Below, piece after piece: positions 1-12,586 of a DNA stretch of 64,000 nucleotides. A model generated the notes under the pieces. It was not told where the DNA came from and searched no databases. It saw only the letters and a list, made by a program, of their open reading frames with translations. The stretch is from Exophiala sp. HKRS030. Taxonomy: Eukaryota > Ascomycota > Eurotiomycetes > Chaetothyriales > Herpotrichiellaceae. Position numbers and translations under genes: made by a program. The stretch covers positions 2,728,001 to 2,792,000 of the forward strand of contig JAHWDD010000004.1 of assembly GCA_023897205.1 (NCBI GenBank). The letters run 5' to 3'. The first letter of the stretch is position 1, and the number at the start of each line of letters is the position of its first letter.

Positions 1-571
1 CAGGTGTGGCGTTGATCCTCGAACGGATCGTACCCGAAGGTGGAATGAGTGTGAACAACTATTACATCCCGGCCGGAACCAACGTCGGGGTCAACCCTGC
101 CGTGATACATCACGACAAGACCATCTACGGAGTGGACGCCGACGACTTCAGACCGGAGCGTTGGCTCGAGGCTGGTGAAGATCAGATCAAGGCGATGGAC
201 AGGAACCTCCTTACAGTATGTCCTTTCCTTTGCCCAACGCTTTTTTGGCTTTTTTCTTTGTGTACACTGTTTTCTTCTTCTCTCTTTTTTTGGGCTTCTC
301 GCCACCTACCTTTTTCGCGGACCTGGCTCCATCTGACCTTTCACTAACCAATTTTTTTTTGTTCAAGTTTGGTCATGGTTCTCGTACCTGCGTCGGGAAA
401 AACATATCACTCATGGAAATGGGAAAGTTCGTGCCGCAGATTCTACGATACTTTGACGTGGAATGGGCCTCGGATAAATCGGAATGGACCGCAAAGGCAG
501 AATGGTTGTGGAGACAGTCTGATGTGTTTGTGAGAGTGTACCCGAGGAAAGGCAAGGAACAGTTTCGATAG
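1..571 (+). CDS. Cytochrome P450, C-terminal fragment cut by window edge
   Basis: This is the 3' end of a microsomal P450; the gene continues left of the window. Exon A (to 215) carries the segment before the haem loop, including the PERF-like motif (DFRPERW). A 152-nt phase-0 intron (216-367, GTATGT...AAG) precedes the haem-binding loop FGHGSRTCVGKN, whose Cys is the axial thiolate ligand. The stop is at 569-571. P450s of this kind are ER-anchored monooxygenases that act on small lipophilic substrates with a reductase partner; the substrate cannot be told from sequence. The intron sits immediately before the haem loop, exactly as in the complete P450 at 21.5-23.2 kb. The two also share wording around PEGG, PERW and the C-terminus, so they are probably paralogues of the pisatin demethylase/benzoate hydroxylase-like group. 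Confidence 0.9.
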
Positions 572-1156
572 AAGTGCGGATAGTCATACGGAGTTGTCAG
601 TATCCATCCCTAGAATACAAGTAGATACTCCGTACTCCTCACCCAGCAACGGTAGCAGCGTAACCCGGTTATTACATAATCAGTCTAAACGATTCACCGA
701 CTACTGTACGGATTACTCCCTACGTAGAGATTTGCAGACCGACTCGAGGGTTTGGTTGATTGAATCCATTCTCGCTATGCTATCGTATTGATGTCTAGAC
801 CTATTGTAGAATGAGCAAAAAGGGAAAAACTTTCTGTATCATGCAACTTTGCTTTTTTTTTCTTGGTGGTAATATCTTGAGAAAAGCAAGCTCATTGTCG
901 TTCGTTCACTTCGTCAGCCAGGACCAACACCCCAGTCTTTTGTTGCTGTCCATGTTGGCGAGCAAAAAAGGACTTCCTGGCACTTTCTCTCAACAAATAT
1001 TGCCCCAACCCCAAACTGCTTCATCTTTGGTGGGAAATCACTACGACCTTCTGATTTATCGTCTCGCTAACCCAAATTCCTAACCTCGCCGTGATTCCAT
1101 TGAACAAGAGAGACAGAGGCGTGACTTCCGACACCATTTGGAAGGGTGCGTGCCGT
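572..1156. other. Intergenic, P450 3' end to Ran 3' end
   Basis: The two flanking genes converge here. Several short open frames exist, but none has recognisable protein character. A half-site of the dispersed CTCCGTAC motif lies near 625-640. No RNA gene was recognised. Confidence 0.6.
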
Positions 1157-2081
<925 letters not shown>

Positions 2082-2981
2082 GGTGATTGTTGTGGTGGTA
2101 GGTCAGGAGAATGTCGAGGAAAGGCTAGAGGACAAAGATCTAGCTAAATGGGGAGATCAGGGCGATGCCAAAAGATCTCGAGGACGAGAGGGTCTGCGCG
2201 AAAGCAATGGGATGAGAGAAAAAAAAAGAAGTGGTGGATGAGATCTGAAAAGGTTCGTTGTAAAGAAGGCGGCGCAGGATGAAGAGGCGGAACTGGACTG
2301 AATGTTTTCACTTGAAGGCCTTGGCACTCTGTCGTCAATTTGCTGGGGATGTTCAGGCGTCATTTGTGCCTGACTTTTGCCCGGCTCTCCAGCTTGGGTC
2401 TGACCGGGATCTTGATTGCAAAGATTGCTGCCACAGTGACAAGATCACGTGTGCTTCCTGGCCCATTGTTTGGAATTTGATCCCATGTTACGGGTACCTA
2501 GTGTGAGGTGTCATCGACCTGCAAACAACATGTACCTGGTACTCGTACTTGCGCGCCCGGCTCTCACCATCAACCAGCTACAAATACCAGAAGTCAATCA
2601 TTATTTCCTAGGTCGTTATCATTATACGACTATGCGTGGTACCTAATTCATACTCAGGGTTTTGGATGTTTTACAGCACAATCTCACCACTCCGTCGATT
2701 GTGAAGATCTCCTGCTCCAGATTTGGTTCGGATAGGCTGCCTTGATGACTGCAGCTGCCCAAAGCCAACAGTGTACCTGCTGACCTTCCATCACCCTCAT
2801 GAGGTTTCGAAGGTCCATTTTGTAGACTGACATACATGAACCTAGCCGTTGGTGCGTGAATAACCAAGCCTGTTCGCTGTTGATGCTCTGAACTCAGCAC
2901 ACAGCCAGTCTGCCCTCTCCCCGACTCATGATTTCGCTCGTCATCTGCACTCATTCCGGATCTTCCACATAACATGTGTGG
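2082..2981. other. Intergenic between ran and nas2
   Basis: This should contain the ran promoter and the nas2 3' end. There are overlapping short frames on both strands but no coherent protein. A purine-rich stretch lies at about 2190-2235, just upstream of ran. Nothing else was identified. Confidence 0.55.
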
Positions 2982-3704
2982 TCAGATAGGGACAATATGA
3001 CATCCAAGAGTACCTCTGCCTCCCCAGTTTTGTCTTGGTGTTAACCTCAGTTCCAGCTCTTGTGTATCGGCTCCGACACCTCTCGATACATTGACTGGTA
3101 TAGGTCTATTGAGATTCTGACCGACTACCTCTCCAACTTTGCGCAATCTCTCGTGATTCGACCAAACTGCAGAACCAAACCTTCTGATAAGGTCACCGGC
3201 TTTTAGACCTGCCTCATTCGCAGGACTGCCGGGTTCGACGCTATTTACTTTTGCAAAAGGCGTTTCTGGGGCGGAAGATGTCTGTTGAGGACGGGTTGAG
3301 GTAGCCGGCGGTGGCTGTTGCTGCTGGTTTTGTTGAAGCAATGAATTCTTGTACTCATCGGAAGCTTGATATTCGGCATGGTGTTTGTGCAAACCCATTT
3401 CTATTCTATCCATAAGATCTTTCCAATCATTACGCAGTGTGATAATCCTAGCTCTTGTCACTCGGACTTGTGCCACGTCGATGTCTGAACGAGGATACCC
3501 GTCGAAGGTTGTTAGGCTCGTTTGCATGGTGACTCCATGGCTATCCAAGACTGCACCGAGTGCCTTCAACTCAGCTTCAAGGTCGTCTTTCCGCGCAACA
3601 AGTTGCTGAAGCGACAGGCCCTCGAAGGATTGTCCTTGTTGAACCGACGTCGGTCCACTTGGTACGTGGATTTCTGCAAGATTTGAATCCATCGGTAATC
3701 CCAT
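2982..3704 (-). CDS. nas2: 26S proteasome assembly chaperone Nas2/PSMD9, PDZ domain
   Basis: A single-exon 240-aa protein. The N-terminal half is a helical hairpin (around LQQLVARKDDLEAELKALG), followed by the family-specific segment FDGYPRSDIDVAQVRVTR at about residues 67-84. A Gln/Pro-rich linker lies at residues 120-145 and a C-terminal PDZ domain at about 150-235, containing FAKVNSVEPGSPANEAGLK and GDLIRRFG. In yeast and mammals Nas2/p27 binds the C-terminal tail of base ATPase Rpt5 and holds back premature assembly of the regulatory particle. The start used is the first in-frame Met; a second Met five codons in would also fit. Length matches the family. The gene is divergent from the RhoGEF at 4487. 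Confidence 0.92.
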   Translation of the reverse strand: MGLPMDSNLAEIHVPSGPTSVQQGQSFEGLSLQQLVARKDDLEAELKALGAVLDSHGVTMQTSLTTFDGYPRSDIDVAQVRVTRARIITLRNDWKDLMDRIEMGLHKHHAEYQASDEYKNSLLQQNQQQQPPPATSTRPQQTSSAPETPFAKVNSVEPGSPANEAGLKAGDLIRRFGSAVWSNHERLRKVGEVVGQNLNRPIPVNVSRGVGADTQELELRLTPRQNWGGRGTLGCHIVPI

Positions 3705-4486
3705 GATCTTTTGTAATGATGAATATGAGGGTAGGAGGTTATTGTATGGAGGTTTTTCGACGTTGATTCATCATCCCCGTTGTTGTACTTGTGTTAGGCT
3801 CCTAATAAAACACGCTGTGCAAGGTGACGCAGCCTAAACACGCGGGGGTTTGATGTGTTTATCCGAGGTTAATCCGCCCTCAGATACAAATCAAAGCGGC
3901 CTCTGATCAAACTCGGTGTTCCTGGCATTGTTCATTCGACTTTGCGGCTGAACCCTACCAACAACCGTCATCTTGATTGTCAGAGCCGGTGAGTGCGATG
4001 GACAAAAAGACAGACGCTAAATGGCAACTTCCGGGCTCTGGCGCACCTATCTATGTTCTCGTCATTCATCTGATGGCTTCGACGCCCACGTTTCACAAAG
4101 AATTCAATGGTCTATTTTGACAGAAGACAACCTTTTTATTGCCTGTTGAAATTCATGTGTGATGAACTACAGGTTACACTACCTCGAAAACCCTGTTGCT
4201 CCCTGCCTTCTACGATAGCCTTGTTCCTTCCTCGGACCTTACTTTGCGGATACCATCCTTCCTTCATTAGACCAGTTGAGAATGTGTCTGTTTACAGTTC
4301 TCTCACTTGAGCTGCTTCTCCCTTCTTTTCTATTCTTTCCATGCTCTATTTCGCAGCTTTTGGACTTTGTCAACTTTGGTTGTTTGGTCTTACCAATGAG
4401 ACATTGGACCATTGGGTTTCATTTTGTTTTTCATGATTCTAGCTCTATTGTTTTGTTGATTACAATATATCTTCTATCACTACACA
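3705..4486. promoter_or_regulatory. Divergent intergenic region, nas2 and RhoGEF promoters
   Basis: This 0.8-kb segment lies between two divergently transcribed genes. The part next to the RhoGEF is T/C-rich (about 4190-4480), as fungal leaders often are. Small frames at 4107-4533 have no domain character. No TATA box stands out. Confidence 0.5.
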
Positions 4487-7400
4487 ATGACTGCACATAT
4501 TCTACCGCCGATCGTCCCAAGCCCCTTCGGTAGACATTTTCAAACAGAAACTGGAATGTTCAATGGCGCCGAGTCTCCTTATACTGGTCTTTCGGCAGCT
4601 TCATCGGTATCTGTGGCTCCTTTCCTCATCCACCAAGATCGTCAGGCCTCATCCAGTTCGGCACCTTCAGCTCTATCGACACCAATACCAACGAATGATG
4701 AAAATGAAGAGCCTTTCTTTCCGGACCTCCGTTCTGCCTATTCCGCTCGATCTGTATCTGCCAGGATGCCAATCGAAGCGAAGAAAACAATTTCCCCTGG
4801 CAATGTATGCGGCCGACCATATGCGTTTCCGAATCGGAAGGTCGCTCAAACTTCGTCTCCGCAGTCCTCCCTTGCGTCAAGACGTCTTCATCCGTTGACC
4901 GAGCTAAAGAATGGAAGGAAACGAGCAGCTGAATTGTCAGCGAGGACTCCGCAAAGGACACGCTCCTCCAACAGAGTTGTTTCATCGTCACCTCGTATGC
5001 CCTTGACACCCGCAAATCGACAACTACTTCCGGATAATGGGTTTGTCGAGGCAAAACAACCTCTGCCTGCTTCTGTAGATGTGTCGGAAAATTCCATGCA
5101 GGCTTCCGCAGATCTGTCAATGCAGGAACAGACAGTATTTACCGTGCCATCTGCGAGCACGCACCGGGCTCATCGGAAGCGGCTTTCTGGAGCGTCATCT
5201 GCATTTGTGCACACTATGAAGACGGCGAGTGTCAGCAACGCGAGTTTCAGTATCCTGCCTCGCTCATTGAGGCTCGGCAGGTCTACAGACAGCTATGGCC
5301 TTTTCGGGTCGCATATAAGACAATCTACGGACAGCGAGCGGCCAGCAACAAGTGCATCTGTGGACGAAGCAGCATTTCGCAGAGGCATGAGAAGAAGGCA
5401 AACCCTGGCTGAGCTCATGACCACTGAAGAGAGCTATATTTCGGATCTGAAGGCCCTCATCTATCTCTACTCTACTTTGTTGGCGTCTACCAGCACAATA
5501 TCAAACAAGCTCAGGTCGTCGATCTTGAGGAATGTTCAAGACCTCCTGCATATGCATGAGAGACTCCTAGATCGTCTCCATCAAGTTGCTTACGAAGCCG
5601 CAGTACGCAAGTGGGCAGACACCACTTCACCACGGCATCTCGGCTCGCCACAGCGACACCGGCGCTGGCGTAGTATGGAATCAAATGCACCCTTCAAACC
5701 CAGTCGAGGTCACAGGCACACTCGCAGCTCATTGGATTCTTCTGAGCTCAGCCGTGGTCGACCTTATTTAGGGTGTGCCGATCCGAGGGACGTTTCTGAC
5801 GTCGCGACGGTGTTCAGAGATTTTCTCCACGACTTTTCTGTCTATGAAGAATATTGTGCTAATCACAGCTTGATCGCGCACGAGTTGCAACGACACGCAC
5901 CGACTTTGTGGTCCACGTATGAGTCTGGGATCGAGTCATTGTCCAGGTCCCTCTTGGCACTGGAGTATAGGCACAAGCACGACAAGAAAGGTCTTACAGT
6001 TGGTGACCTTCTCATCAAACCCATTCAAAGAGTGACGAAATATCCATTACTGTTCGATGATCTCTTGAAACATACTCCTGTTGCTGATTGTCCCATTACT
6101 CATATCGAAGTTGAGGATACGCTGAAATACTTGAAGGCGCTCGTTCAGTCTGTCAATCAAGCCACGGATAATCACGAGACTCGTGCACAAGTGCAACGAC
6201 GATGGGCACTTCAATCGAAGCTCAGTTACGGAAAAGTGTTGATGGGCCCTGAGCATTTCCGGTTCCTGGGTGACATCCGACTCTGTGGTGTTTTACATGT
6301 TACCTGGCAGACAAAGACTCGAGTCGATGGCTGTTACGCTCTTTGCGTATTGTTCGAAAACAGTCTGATGATTGCTCAACCCACCACTGCAAGCCCGACT
6401 TTCGAGGTAGTTGCCGTATTGCCTCTTTCTGTTTTGACAGTTTGCTCCGCAAGTGATGGTCGAGGTGAGTAATTCTAATTCTACATGAGTTGCAGGACAC
6501 AATTGATCAACGATAGGACTCCAATGCCATTCAGCTTTACATACCTGGAAAATCTGCTATGAAGCCAACAGTTACCTCCACGAATTCGTTTTCAGTGCCT
6601 GCTCTATGACGGAGGAGCAAGTTTGGAAGGATGGCATGTCAAGCAAAGAACATCAGAGTAGAAAGACAAAGGAGCGCCTGAACGAAGTCCCTTCTTCTGT
6701 CGGACTCGACTTGAAGTCTATTGGCATGATCTATGGTCAGCAAAGTTCTACCCTAGCTAGGCAGCCCTCAGTTCAACGAGCAGGGACCGTGGGGAATCGT
6801 GCCAATATCTGCCAGGTCATTATACAGAACACACACAATCCTCAAGACTTGCACGATTTTCGACAGCCAACAACAACCACAGCAATCAATAGATCCCAGT
6901 CACACATGTCGTCACACCGTCCAATTGTGCTGACGCCCAAAAGATCGGTCCGTGCCAGGCTCGAGACAAGTCTCAGCGATGTGTGGACAAAAGACAAATT
7001 GCCGTTTCCTGGCATGAGTGGATCGCTGGGTGGCCAGATCATTCGAGCTTCGGCAGGATCACTGGTTCGCAAGCTGAGTTTAGCATCGATTCACGCTCCG
7101 TTCTCAAGACGCTCTGGTAGCCTGTCGCTGACCAGCCGAAAATCATACGAAGCATTTACGGAGAGCAGGAGAAGCAAGTCCAAGCAGTCTGTACCAATCT
7201 TCGAGGTGCGCAAAGATAGTGTGGATGATGCTGCGCCCACCAGAAAGAAGTCGCATGAATTACCCGAGCTCGACACCATGGAAAGTGTGGTCAGTCGGAT
7301 GATAGGCAGCGGAGCCAAGAAGCTCTCCTTCTCACAGGGCGAGGGCAGTTTGTTGAACAAAGGCTCAAGACAGAAGCGATCAATGCAACGTTCAACACCT

Positions 7401-7580
7401 GAATTAGGACCTGAAGATCCCGCGGAAATGTTCTATGCGGATGACAAAGAACGACCTGGACAGTATGAAAGCGCGGAACAAGTATTGGGCAGTAAGAAGA
7501 AACGATGGAGTAATCCTTTTGGGTTACTGAAGGGGTTGTCTGCTGAAGGGTTTCGCAACATTTTGTATTCAACAAAGTGA
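4487..7580 (+). CDS. Dbl-homology Rho guanine nucleotide exchange factor
   Basis: Two exons, 4487-6464 and 6517-7580, are joined by a 52-nt phase-1 intron (GTGAGT...TAG), giving 1013 aa. Residues 1-290 are Ser/Pro-rich and disordered. The DH domain starts near residue 298 (LAELMTTEESYISDLKAL) and ends with the diagnostic helix LLIKPIQRVTKYPLLFDDLL at about 508-530; a charged insertion sits inside it. A PH-like region follows, and its last strand and helix (WKICYEANSYLHEF) lie in exon 2. The splice is supported because it restores this PH ending in frame. The tail is Ser/Lys-rich. The protein should load GTP on a Rho-family GTPase at the plasma membrane; which one cannot be told. No PB1 domain is visible, so it is not an obvious Cdc24. 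Confidence 0.88.
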
Positions 7581-8615
7581 AGGACTAGTTTTTAAAGGTT
7601 GAAAGATTCGACTACTGATAGGTTTTAGTAGAGCAATGAATACCTGGAGTAGCGTTATACTCATCAAGAATTTTGATCCCCGAGTTGCCACATCCGTTTT
7701 GGAGGATGGTCATTCTATTTCAGGATTTGTCACGGGAGGATCTTTGTCTAAGAAATGAAATACTCCGGAAGGATATAGACCAGCTTTTGTAATTGATATT
7801 AGGCACGGGTTTGAGGAGGAGATGATCTCAAAACAGCATACAACAAGACTTGACGGGATGCTTTCTATGGCAGTGCGGAGAATGAGCGTCTTGACTGTAT
7901 TCCGTCCTGCATACGGATACTCCTGTACGGAGGGGACTCACTGTGTCGTATTGTAGGTACGTCTCGTCATGTCGCTGGATTTGTTACGAGCATCACAAAA
8001 CGCCAACGGGCCGGGAAGCGAGGAGCGTTTGATTAAGCTTCAACTTGGCGATTGTCTGACTCCATAATGGTACTGTACGGGTACAAATTTCGGCTTCTTT
8101 ACAGTAGATTTCAGGGGACGCGACCAATCATGCAAGCATAAGTCTAGGACCAGGCACGGGAAGTACGGAGCAGTAATAAAAATGGTGCAATGTTGCTAAT
8201 TTCCCACTTGGCCGTACATACTATGGAGGTTTTGTTGCACTGTAAAGTTGTGACTGGGAAATGCGCACTGCAGTTTATTACGCCAAAGGGTTCGGCCGAT
8301 TCGGGCATGGTCGTATTCAACGGACGATAACTCCGCAAGAAGTGACACACTCTGCTTCTGGTCCGTCTCGCTTCAACAAACGTCGCACAGTCCTCGCCCT
8401 CAGCTTTCCGTAGGCCAGGTCGCTCACGGTTGACTGTGTGTCCTAGCGGTATCGGTGATCTGTTCAGGAACAAGATGGTATTCCTTTTTTCTTTTCCCCC
8501 CATTGAAATAGGCTCCAACGGCACACAGTTTCATCCTCCAAATGAGCTTGAGAGCCCCGACTCCCTCTTCACAGTGGGAAAACCATCCACTGCTACCATA
8601 CCGTCAGTCCGCTGA
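7581..8615. other. Intergenic, RhoGEF to RNase H-like frame
   Basis: No supported gene. CTCCGTAC/GTACGGAG-type half-sites occur near 7910-7940 and 8163. The frame that later encodes the RNase H domain is also open on the 5' side of its TGA (about 8430-8612) and could be its missing 5' part. Confidence 0.5.
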
Positions 8616-9161
8616 CTTCGCTGCACAAATAACCGCGAGTGCCTCATCTTTGCTGACGGCGCTTGCCTTGGGAATGGCACCGACCAAGCAAGGGCCGGTT
8701 GCGCGTTCGTCTTCCGCCCTGGCACCACGACCTCGCCAGCCGGGCATTCGTCTTTCAGACTAGAGCTCAACGGCCCACGAGGGACGCGTGAGCCGCAAAC
8801 GAGCAATCGTGCCGAGCTGCGAGCCGCCATTGCAATTCTCCAGTTTCGTGCCTGGTCTGGCGAGGGCATCCAGAGACTTGTCATTGCGACCGACTCTTCA
8901 TACGTGGTTGACTGCGCTACGCAGAGGATTCATTCTTGGCAGAACAACGGATGGAGGACATCGAGGGGTGAACCAGTCAAGAACCGAGATCTTTGGGAGT
9001 TGTACCTGGCAGAGCTACAGCGGGCTGGTGACCGGGGATTACAAGTTCTCTTCTGGAAAATCCCAAGAGAGTGGAACAGCACAGCTGATGCACTGGCAAA
9101 GCAAGCTGCCACTATGGCTGATCAAGAAGAATTTTCGAAAGTCTTGGGCGTTGCTTGTTGA
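8616..9161 (+). CDS. RNase H-like domain protein, 5' end unresolved, possibly a pseudogene
   Basis: One open frame encodes a complete type-1 RNase H fold. The four acidic active-site residues expected of the family are visible in order: Asp in LIFADGACLGNG, Glu in NRAELRAAI, Asp in VIATDSSYVV, and Asp in NSTADALAKQA. The substrate-binding segment WRTSRGEPVKNRDLWELY lies between. RNase H cleaves RNA in RNA:DNA hybrids; stand-alone copies of this type are common in ascomycetes. No Met precedes the domain in this frame. An in-frame TGA at 8613-8615 cuts it off from a further open stretch (about 8430-8612) that could encode the usual N-terminal leader. Introns that would skip the TGA look too short (under 40 nt). 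It is therefore either a nonsense-mutated gene or has an unseen 5' exon. No reverse transcriptase lies next to it. Confidence 0.65.
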   Translation, partial: LRCTNNRECLIFADGACLGNGTDQARAGCAFVFRPGTTTSPAGHSSFRLELNGPRGTREPQTSNRAELRAAIAILQFRAWSGEGIQRLVIATDSSYVVDCATQRIHSWQNNGWRTSRGEPVKNRDLWELYLAELQRAGDRGLQVLFWKIPREWNSTADALAKQAATMADQEEFSKVLGVAC

Positions 9162-10475
9162 GCAACCTCGTGGCCAGACGGTTACTTGAAGGCTGGAGAC
9201 GATGTCGTATCATGGAAGCTGGGCCGCTTACCTCAGCATCGAAAGGAACCTGGACAAGGCTTCACGCACACGTCCCTTGACGGATTATGGTTATGATGAT
9301 GATTGAACGAGATGAAGACAGCGGCGTGTGGCCCCTAGAACTTCTCAAGTTCCTGTGAGGCAGATGGTCCTGCACTTTAAGAAATGGATCAGACAGACAT
9401 CGGACGCGGTTCAGTTGCACCCCTGCCATAACCGGCCTTGGACCCGTCCCGATTCAATGATAGGAACGATGCATGCATCGATGCTGGCTGGAGAGTGAGA
9501 CGTCACGTGGCGTCAGCTACCAACTCGACAGAGTGCCAGGACCCATGTCAGAGCGCAGACACCAGTCAATATCACCCACGCAGTTGGAAGGGCAGCTTTG
9601 AGTGCATGCGCTCACACACTCTGTCTGCGTTGCCAACAGGCCAACAGTCCAAGCCAAGATTATCATAATAGCAAACCGGAAAGCCATTATGTAGTCACCA
9701 AGCTTGTTGAGCAGCAAGACCTGCGAGACTCACCATAATTAATCTCAAAGTTATCCACAACAGGATAATCTTCCTCAACCCTCAGACCTCCTTCACCCTG
9801 ACCGTCGAGGAAAAAAATAACAGTTTCCCCTGCAACCTTCGTTTTGACTTGTAGTGTACCGTACTCACATACCGAGGGACCTCAGTTTGTTTTTGGATCT
9901 TGGTGTGGCTTGAATTACTTACTGTGATGGACAGAAGTACGGAATACGAAGGGTCTTTCGGAGTTCACGGGGACTGATGACTTTGCTGTTTAGGTAAAGT
10001 ACAGAACAACAACAGAAGTGAAACAAGTACACAATACAGAGTAAAACAACAATGTATTGACACGACGACAAAAGTTTGGTATTGGTCGGGATTAAAACAA
10101 AAACAACAACAACAACAACAGCAATTGGTACAGTACTCCTTAGGAGGTAGTTCCTTCAGGTATGAATGATATCGAGCTGGTAGGATGATGATTGCCCAGG
10201 TTCCACCCCTCCTCGATTCCGCAACCGACATCGACAACCTTCCGGCCACTCCCAATCACATCGCTCCCTGCCCTTTCTCAGGAGGTCGGGTATATATAAA
10301 ATCTATAGATGGGTGTGTTTGACGACCTGATGATTGACTTGGGGTGGATTTCGTTCTCGGGGACTTTTGCAAAGAGCACGGACAAGTTGGTTCTTTTTTG
10401 CTTGTTGCCAACAACGTGTGAGGCGGGATCCTCTCACAGTTTTGCTTCGTCGTTGACATTTTGTCCTCCCCATGC
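9162..10475. other. Intergenic with an (AAC)n microsatellite
   Basis: No gene was recognised. A run of AAC triplets occupies about 10097-10121. The part next to 10475 is the 3' flank of the GPI-protein gene. Confidence 0.5.
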
Positions 10476-10955
10476 CTACAAGGCCAGAGCGAGACCGGCC
10501 AGAGCCAGGGCGGCACCACCTGCCACCTTGTTGTGGCTGGCAGCGCCGGTGAAGGTCGAAGCCGGGGCGACCTGGGTGGTGGAGGCGGGGGCACTCTTGG
10601 TGGCCACGGCCGGGGTGGTGGCACCGCCGCCGGCGCTGCTGGACGGGGGGGTGACGGTGGCGGCGAGCATGCTGGTTTGGGTCTGACCGACGCTGTAGGA
10701 GATGGTCTGGGGGACGGCCCAGGTGCTGGTTCCGGAGCTGTAGGTCGCGTTGTAGCTGGTGGTGGAGATCCAGTCCGAGGGATGGTTCCAGGCGCTGGAG
10801 GTCGGCACGGCCGTGGTCGCGTTGGGGGCGGCCGTGGCGACGGTGCAAGACGTCCAGGTGCTGTGGGCGTCGGAGAAGGTGAAGGTGAATGACCAGCTGG
10901 GGTCTGCGACTGCGGCTGCCGCAAAGAGCGCGGGGACAGCGAAGAATGCCTTCAT
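10476..10955 (-). CDS. Small secreted Ser/Thr/Ala-rich GPI-anchored cell-wall protein
   Basis: A 159-aa single-exon protein. The N-terminus MKAFFAVPALFAAAAVADP is a clear signal peptide, with likely cleavage after the AVA. The body is rich in Ser, Thr, Ala and Trp, with Asn-X-Ser/Thr sites (NATT, NATY) and only one Cys after the signal peptide. From about residue 105 it becomes a Ser/Thr/Ala/Pro stalk, and it ends in a hydrophobic tail (GGAALALAGLALAL) after a small-residue stretch (FTGAASHN), the layout of a GPI attachment signal. It is expected in the plasma membrane or cell wall, where it should be heavily O-mannosylated. No enzymatic domain was recognised. The GC-rich, low-complexity sequence leaves long open shadow frames on both strands, which are not genes. 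A (TGG)n run (read as CCA on the coding strand) lies just upstream in the probable 5' UTR. Confidence 0.82.
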   Translation of the reverse strand: MKAFFAVPALFAAAAVADPSWSFTFTFSDAHSTWTSCTVATAAPNATTAVPTSSAWNHPSDWISTTSYNATYSSGTSTWAVPQTISYSVGQTQTSMLAATVTPPSSSAGGGATTPAVATKSAPASTTQVAPASTFTGAASHNKVAGGAALALAGLALAL

Positions 10956-10990
10956 TTTTGTCGTCGTCGGTTGGTTGTTGTAAGTTGTTT

Positions 10991-11010
10991 GGTGGTGGTG
11001 GTGGTGGTGG
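10991..11010. repeat. (TGG)n microsatellite in probable leader of the GPI-protein gene
   Basis: Uninterrupted GGT/TGG triplets 35 bp upstream of the minus-strand ATG at 10955. Translated in the coding direction this would be a poly-His artefact, but it lies before the Met that begins the signal peptide. Confidence 0.85.
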
Positions 11011-11777
11011 TAAACGAGTGGATGTGTTCGACGAGGAAACACTGATGGAGTAGGATATTCCTTACGGAGGGGATAAAAAAGAGTGTGTGAGTTCAAGAAG
11101 GAACGGACGTACTTTTGTTTTGTATTCAAAAAGAAAAAAGGGAAAAAGAGAGGAAACAAACCAAAAGGAAATGAACCATGGGACGGATATAGGGGAGGGA
11201 AAGGGAAAACACACACCACAGGTTACTAAACATCTCGTGGTGGGTACAAGTTTTATCTTGTACAGCACTCCGTACAGTACCAGTACTGTACATGGACACT
11301 CAAAAGACTGGGGGAGGAGCGTCGCTAACGAATCGTTCATTCTAAAACTGGGACAGCCTCGTGCGCCGGTTGAGACGGGAGGGTCCCCACTGAGCAGGGG
11401 TCTCTGGAAATTGGACGACCAACCCACCACCACCCAAAAATACTTGTTCACCACACCAGAAGAAAAAAGCAGCCCGGTGGCGCGAAGAAGGGGAGGGGCG
11501 CAATTAAACTTGGGTTTGTGCAAGAGGCTTGTCCAAGTAGCTTGCTTTGCTTTGCTCGTTGAGCTTTGGAGATCGACGAGGGGTTTGAGACCAGGTCTTT
11601 GATGAAAGTTGACCGGAGTATCATCCGTACTGTAATTAACTGTATGATTGTAATTGGGACTGGGGTGGTGCGCCTGTCCAAGTTTCAAGCGAGAATGGAC
11701 AGATTGAGATTGTCAGGGAGTATCTCCATCGTTTTCATGATGACGAACTTTTTCACTGTTACCGTACTCGATATTGT

Positions 11778-11819
11778 GTTGTTTGTTGTTTGTTGTTGTT
11801 GTTGTTGTTGTCGTCGTCG
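11778..11819. repeat. (TTG)n/(TCG)n triplet microsatellite
   Basis: A run of TTG triplets passing into TCG triplets, in intergenic DNA. Confidence 0.85.
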
Positions 11820-12568
11820 AAAGCTTTGATCCGACTGCAGAAGTTGGAGACTTGACTGGGTCAGGTACGAGTACCTGACGTACAGTAATCCTCCGTATAT
11901 CTTACCCAAGTTCTTTAGTACCCAAGTAGCAACGGAGAATTTGACGGGTTGTCAAATGTCACTTTTGTAGTACAGTGGCGGAGCGTTAGGAAGCTTGAAC
12001 TACACAAGCTATGTACTGCGTCCTCGTGCTGTTGTTGTATGTCCAGTAGGAACAACAGTTGCGAGAATGGTACGTGACACGACAATAAAATATTACCGTT
12101 GTCAAAAATATGGAAAGTCATACTCCGTACCTAGAGTGATGTACTGTGTAGGAGATGTCCAAAGTAAAACTCATCCTTTGCTATCTCTCTAATTACTTCG
12201 AGCTCGTAATCTCGTGATACGATAACGCCCTGTTTTATCAAAGACAAAAATGACGCCGCCGCATTGGATCACTTGTCACTTATTAATCCTCAACTCTGCC
12301 GCACATTCTTTTTTTTACGCGACTCTTATTTCCTCTCAGTGTCTTTTTCTCCCATCTCAAGCACGAGAGCGAGCCAGACTTGGATCGGGACATGGATCAT
12401 GACAGTGTTGTCATTCAGCGTCGTCGATTGTGAAGCGCGCGCAACCGTGATCCTCGACTTTGGTAATGTTCGATGGTGTCGATCACGAATAACCCCATAC
12501 ACGTGTGTGTATACTCTGTCATCCCCCAACAAAAAGAGTATGGAGATTCGATCTCTGCTTACTCTCCC

Positions 12569-12586
12569 GTACTCCGTACGGAGTAC
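12569..12586. repeat. 18-bp perfect palindrome, dispersed TACTCCGTACGGAGTA motif
   Basis: The sequence gtactccgtacggagtac is its own reverse complement and recurs exactly at 36417-36434. Half-sites (TACTCCGTA or TACGGAGTA) occur about twenty times elsewhere in the window, nearly always between genes. Confidence 0.9.

Noticed and set aside
10256..10924. Long Pro/Arg-rich frame (222 aa) and other long frames on both strands around 10.3-10.9 kb
   Set aside because: They are out-of-frame translations of the GC-rich, Ser/Thr/Ala-coding GPI-protein gene, which has a clear signal peptide and GPI tail in its own frame.
10991..11010. Apparent poly-histidine peptide
   Set aside because: Translation of the (CCA)n leader microsatellite, upstream of the true Met.
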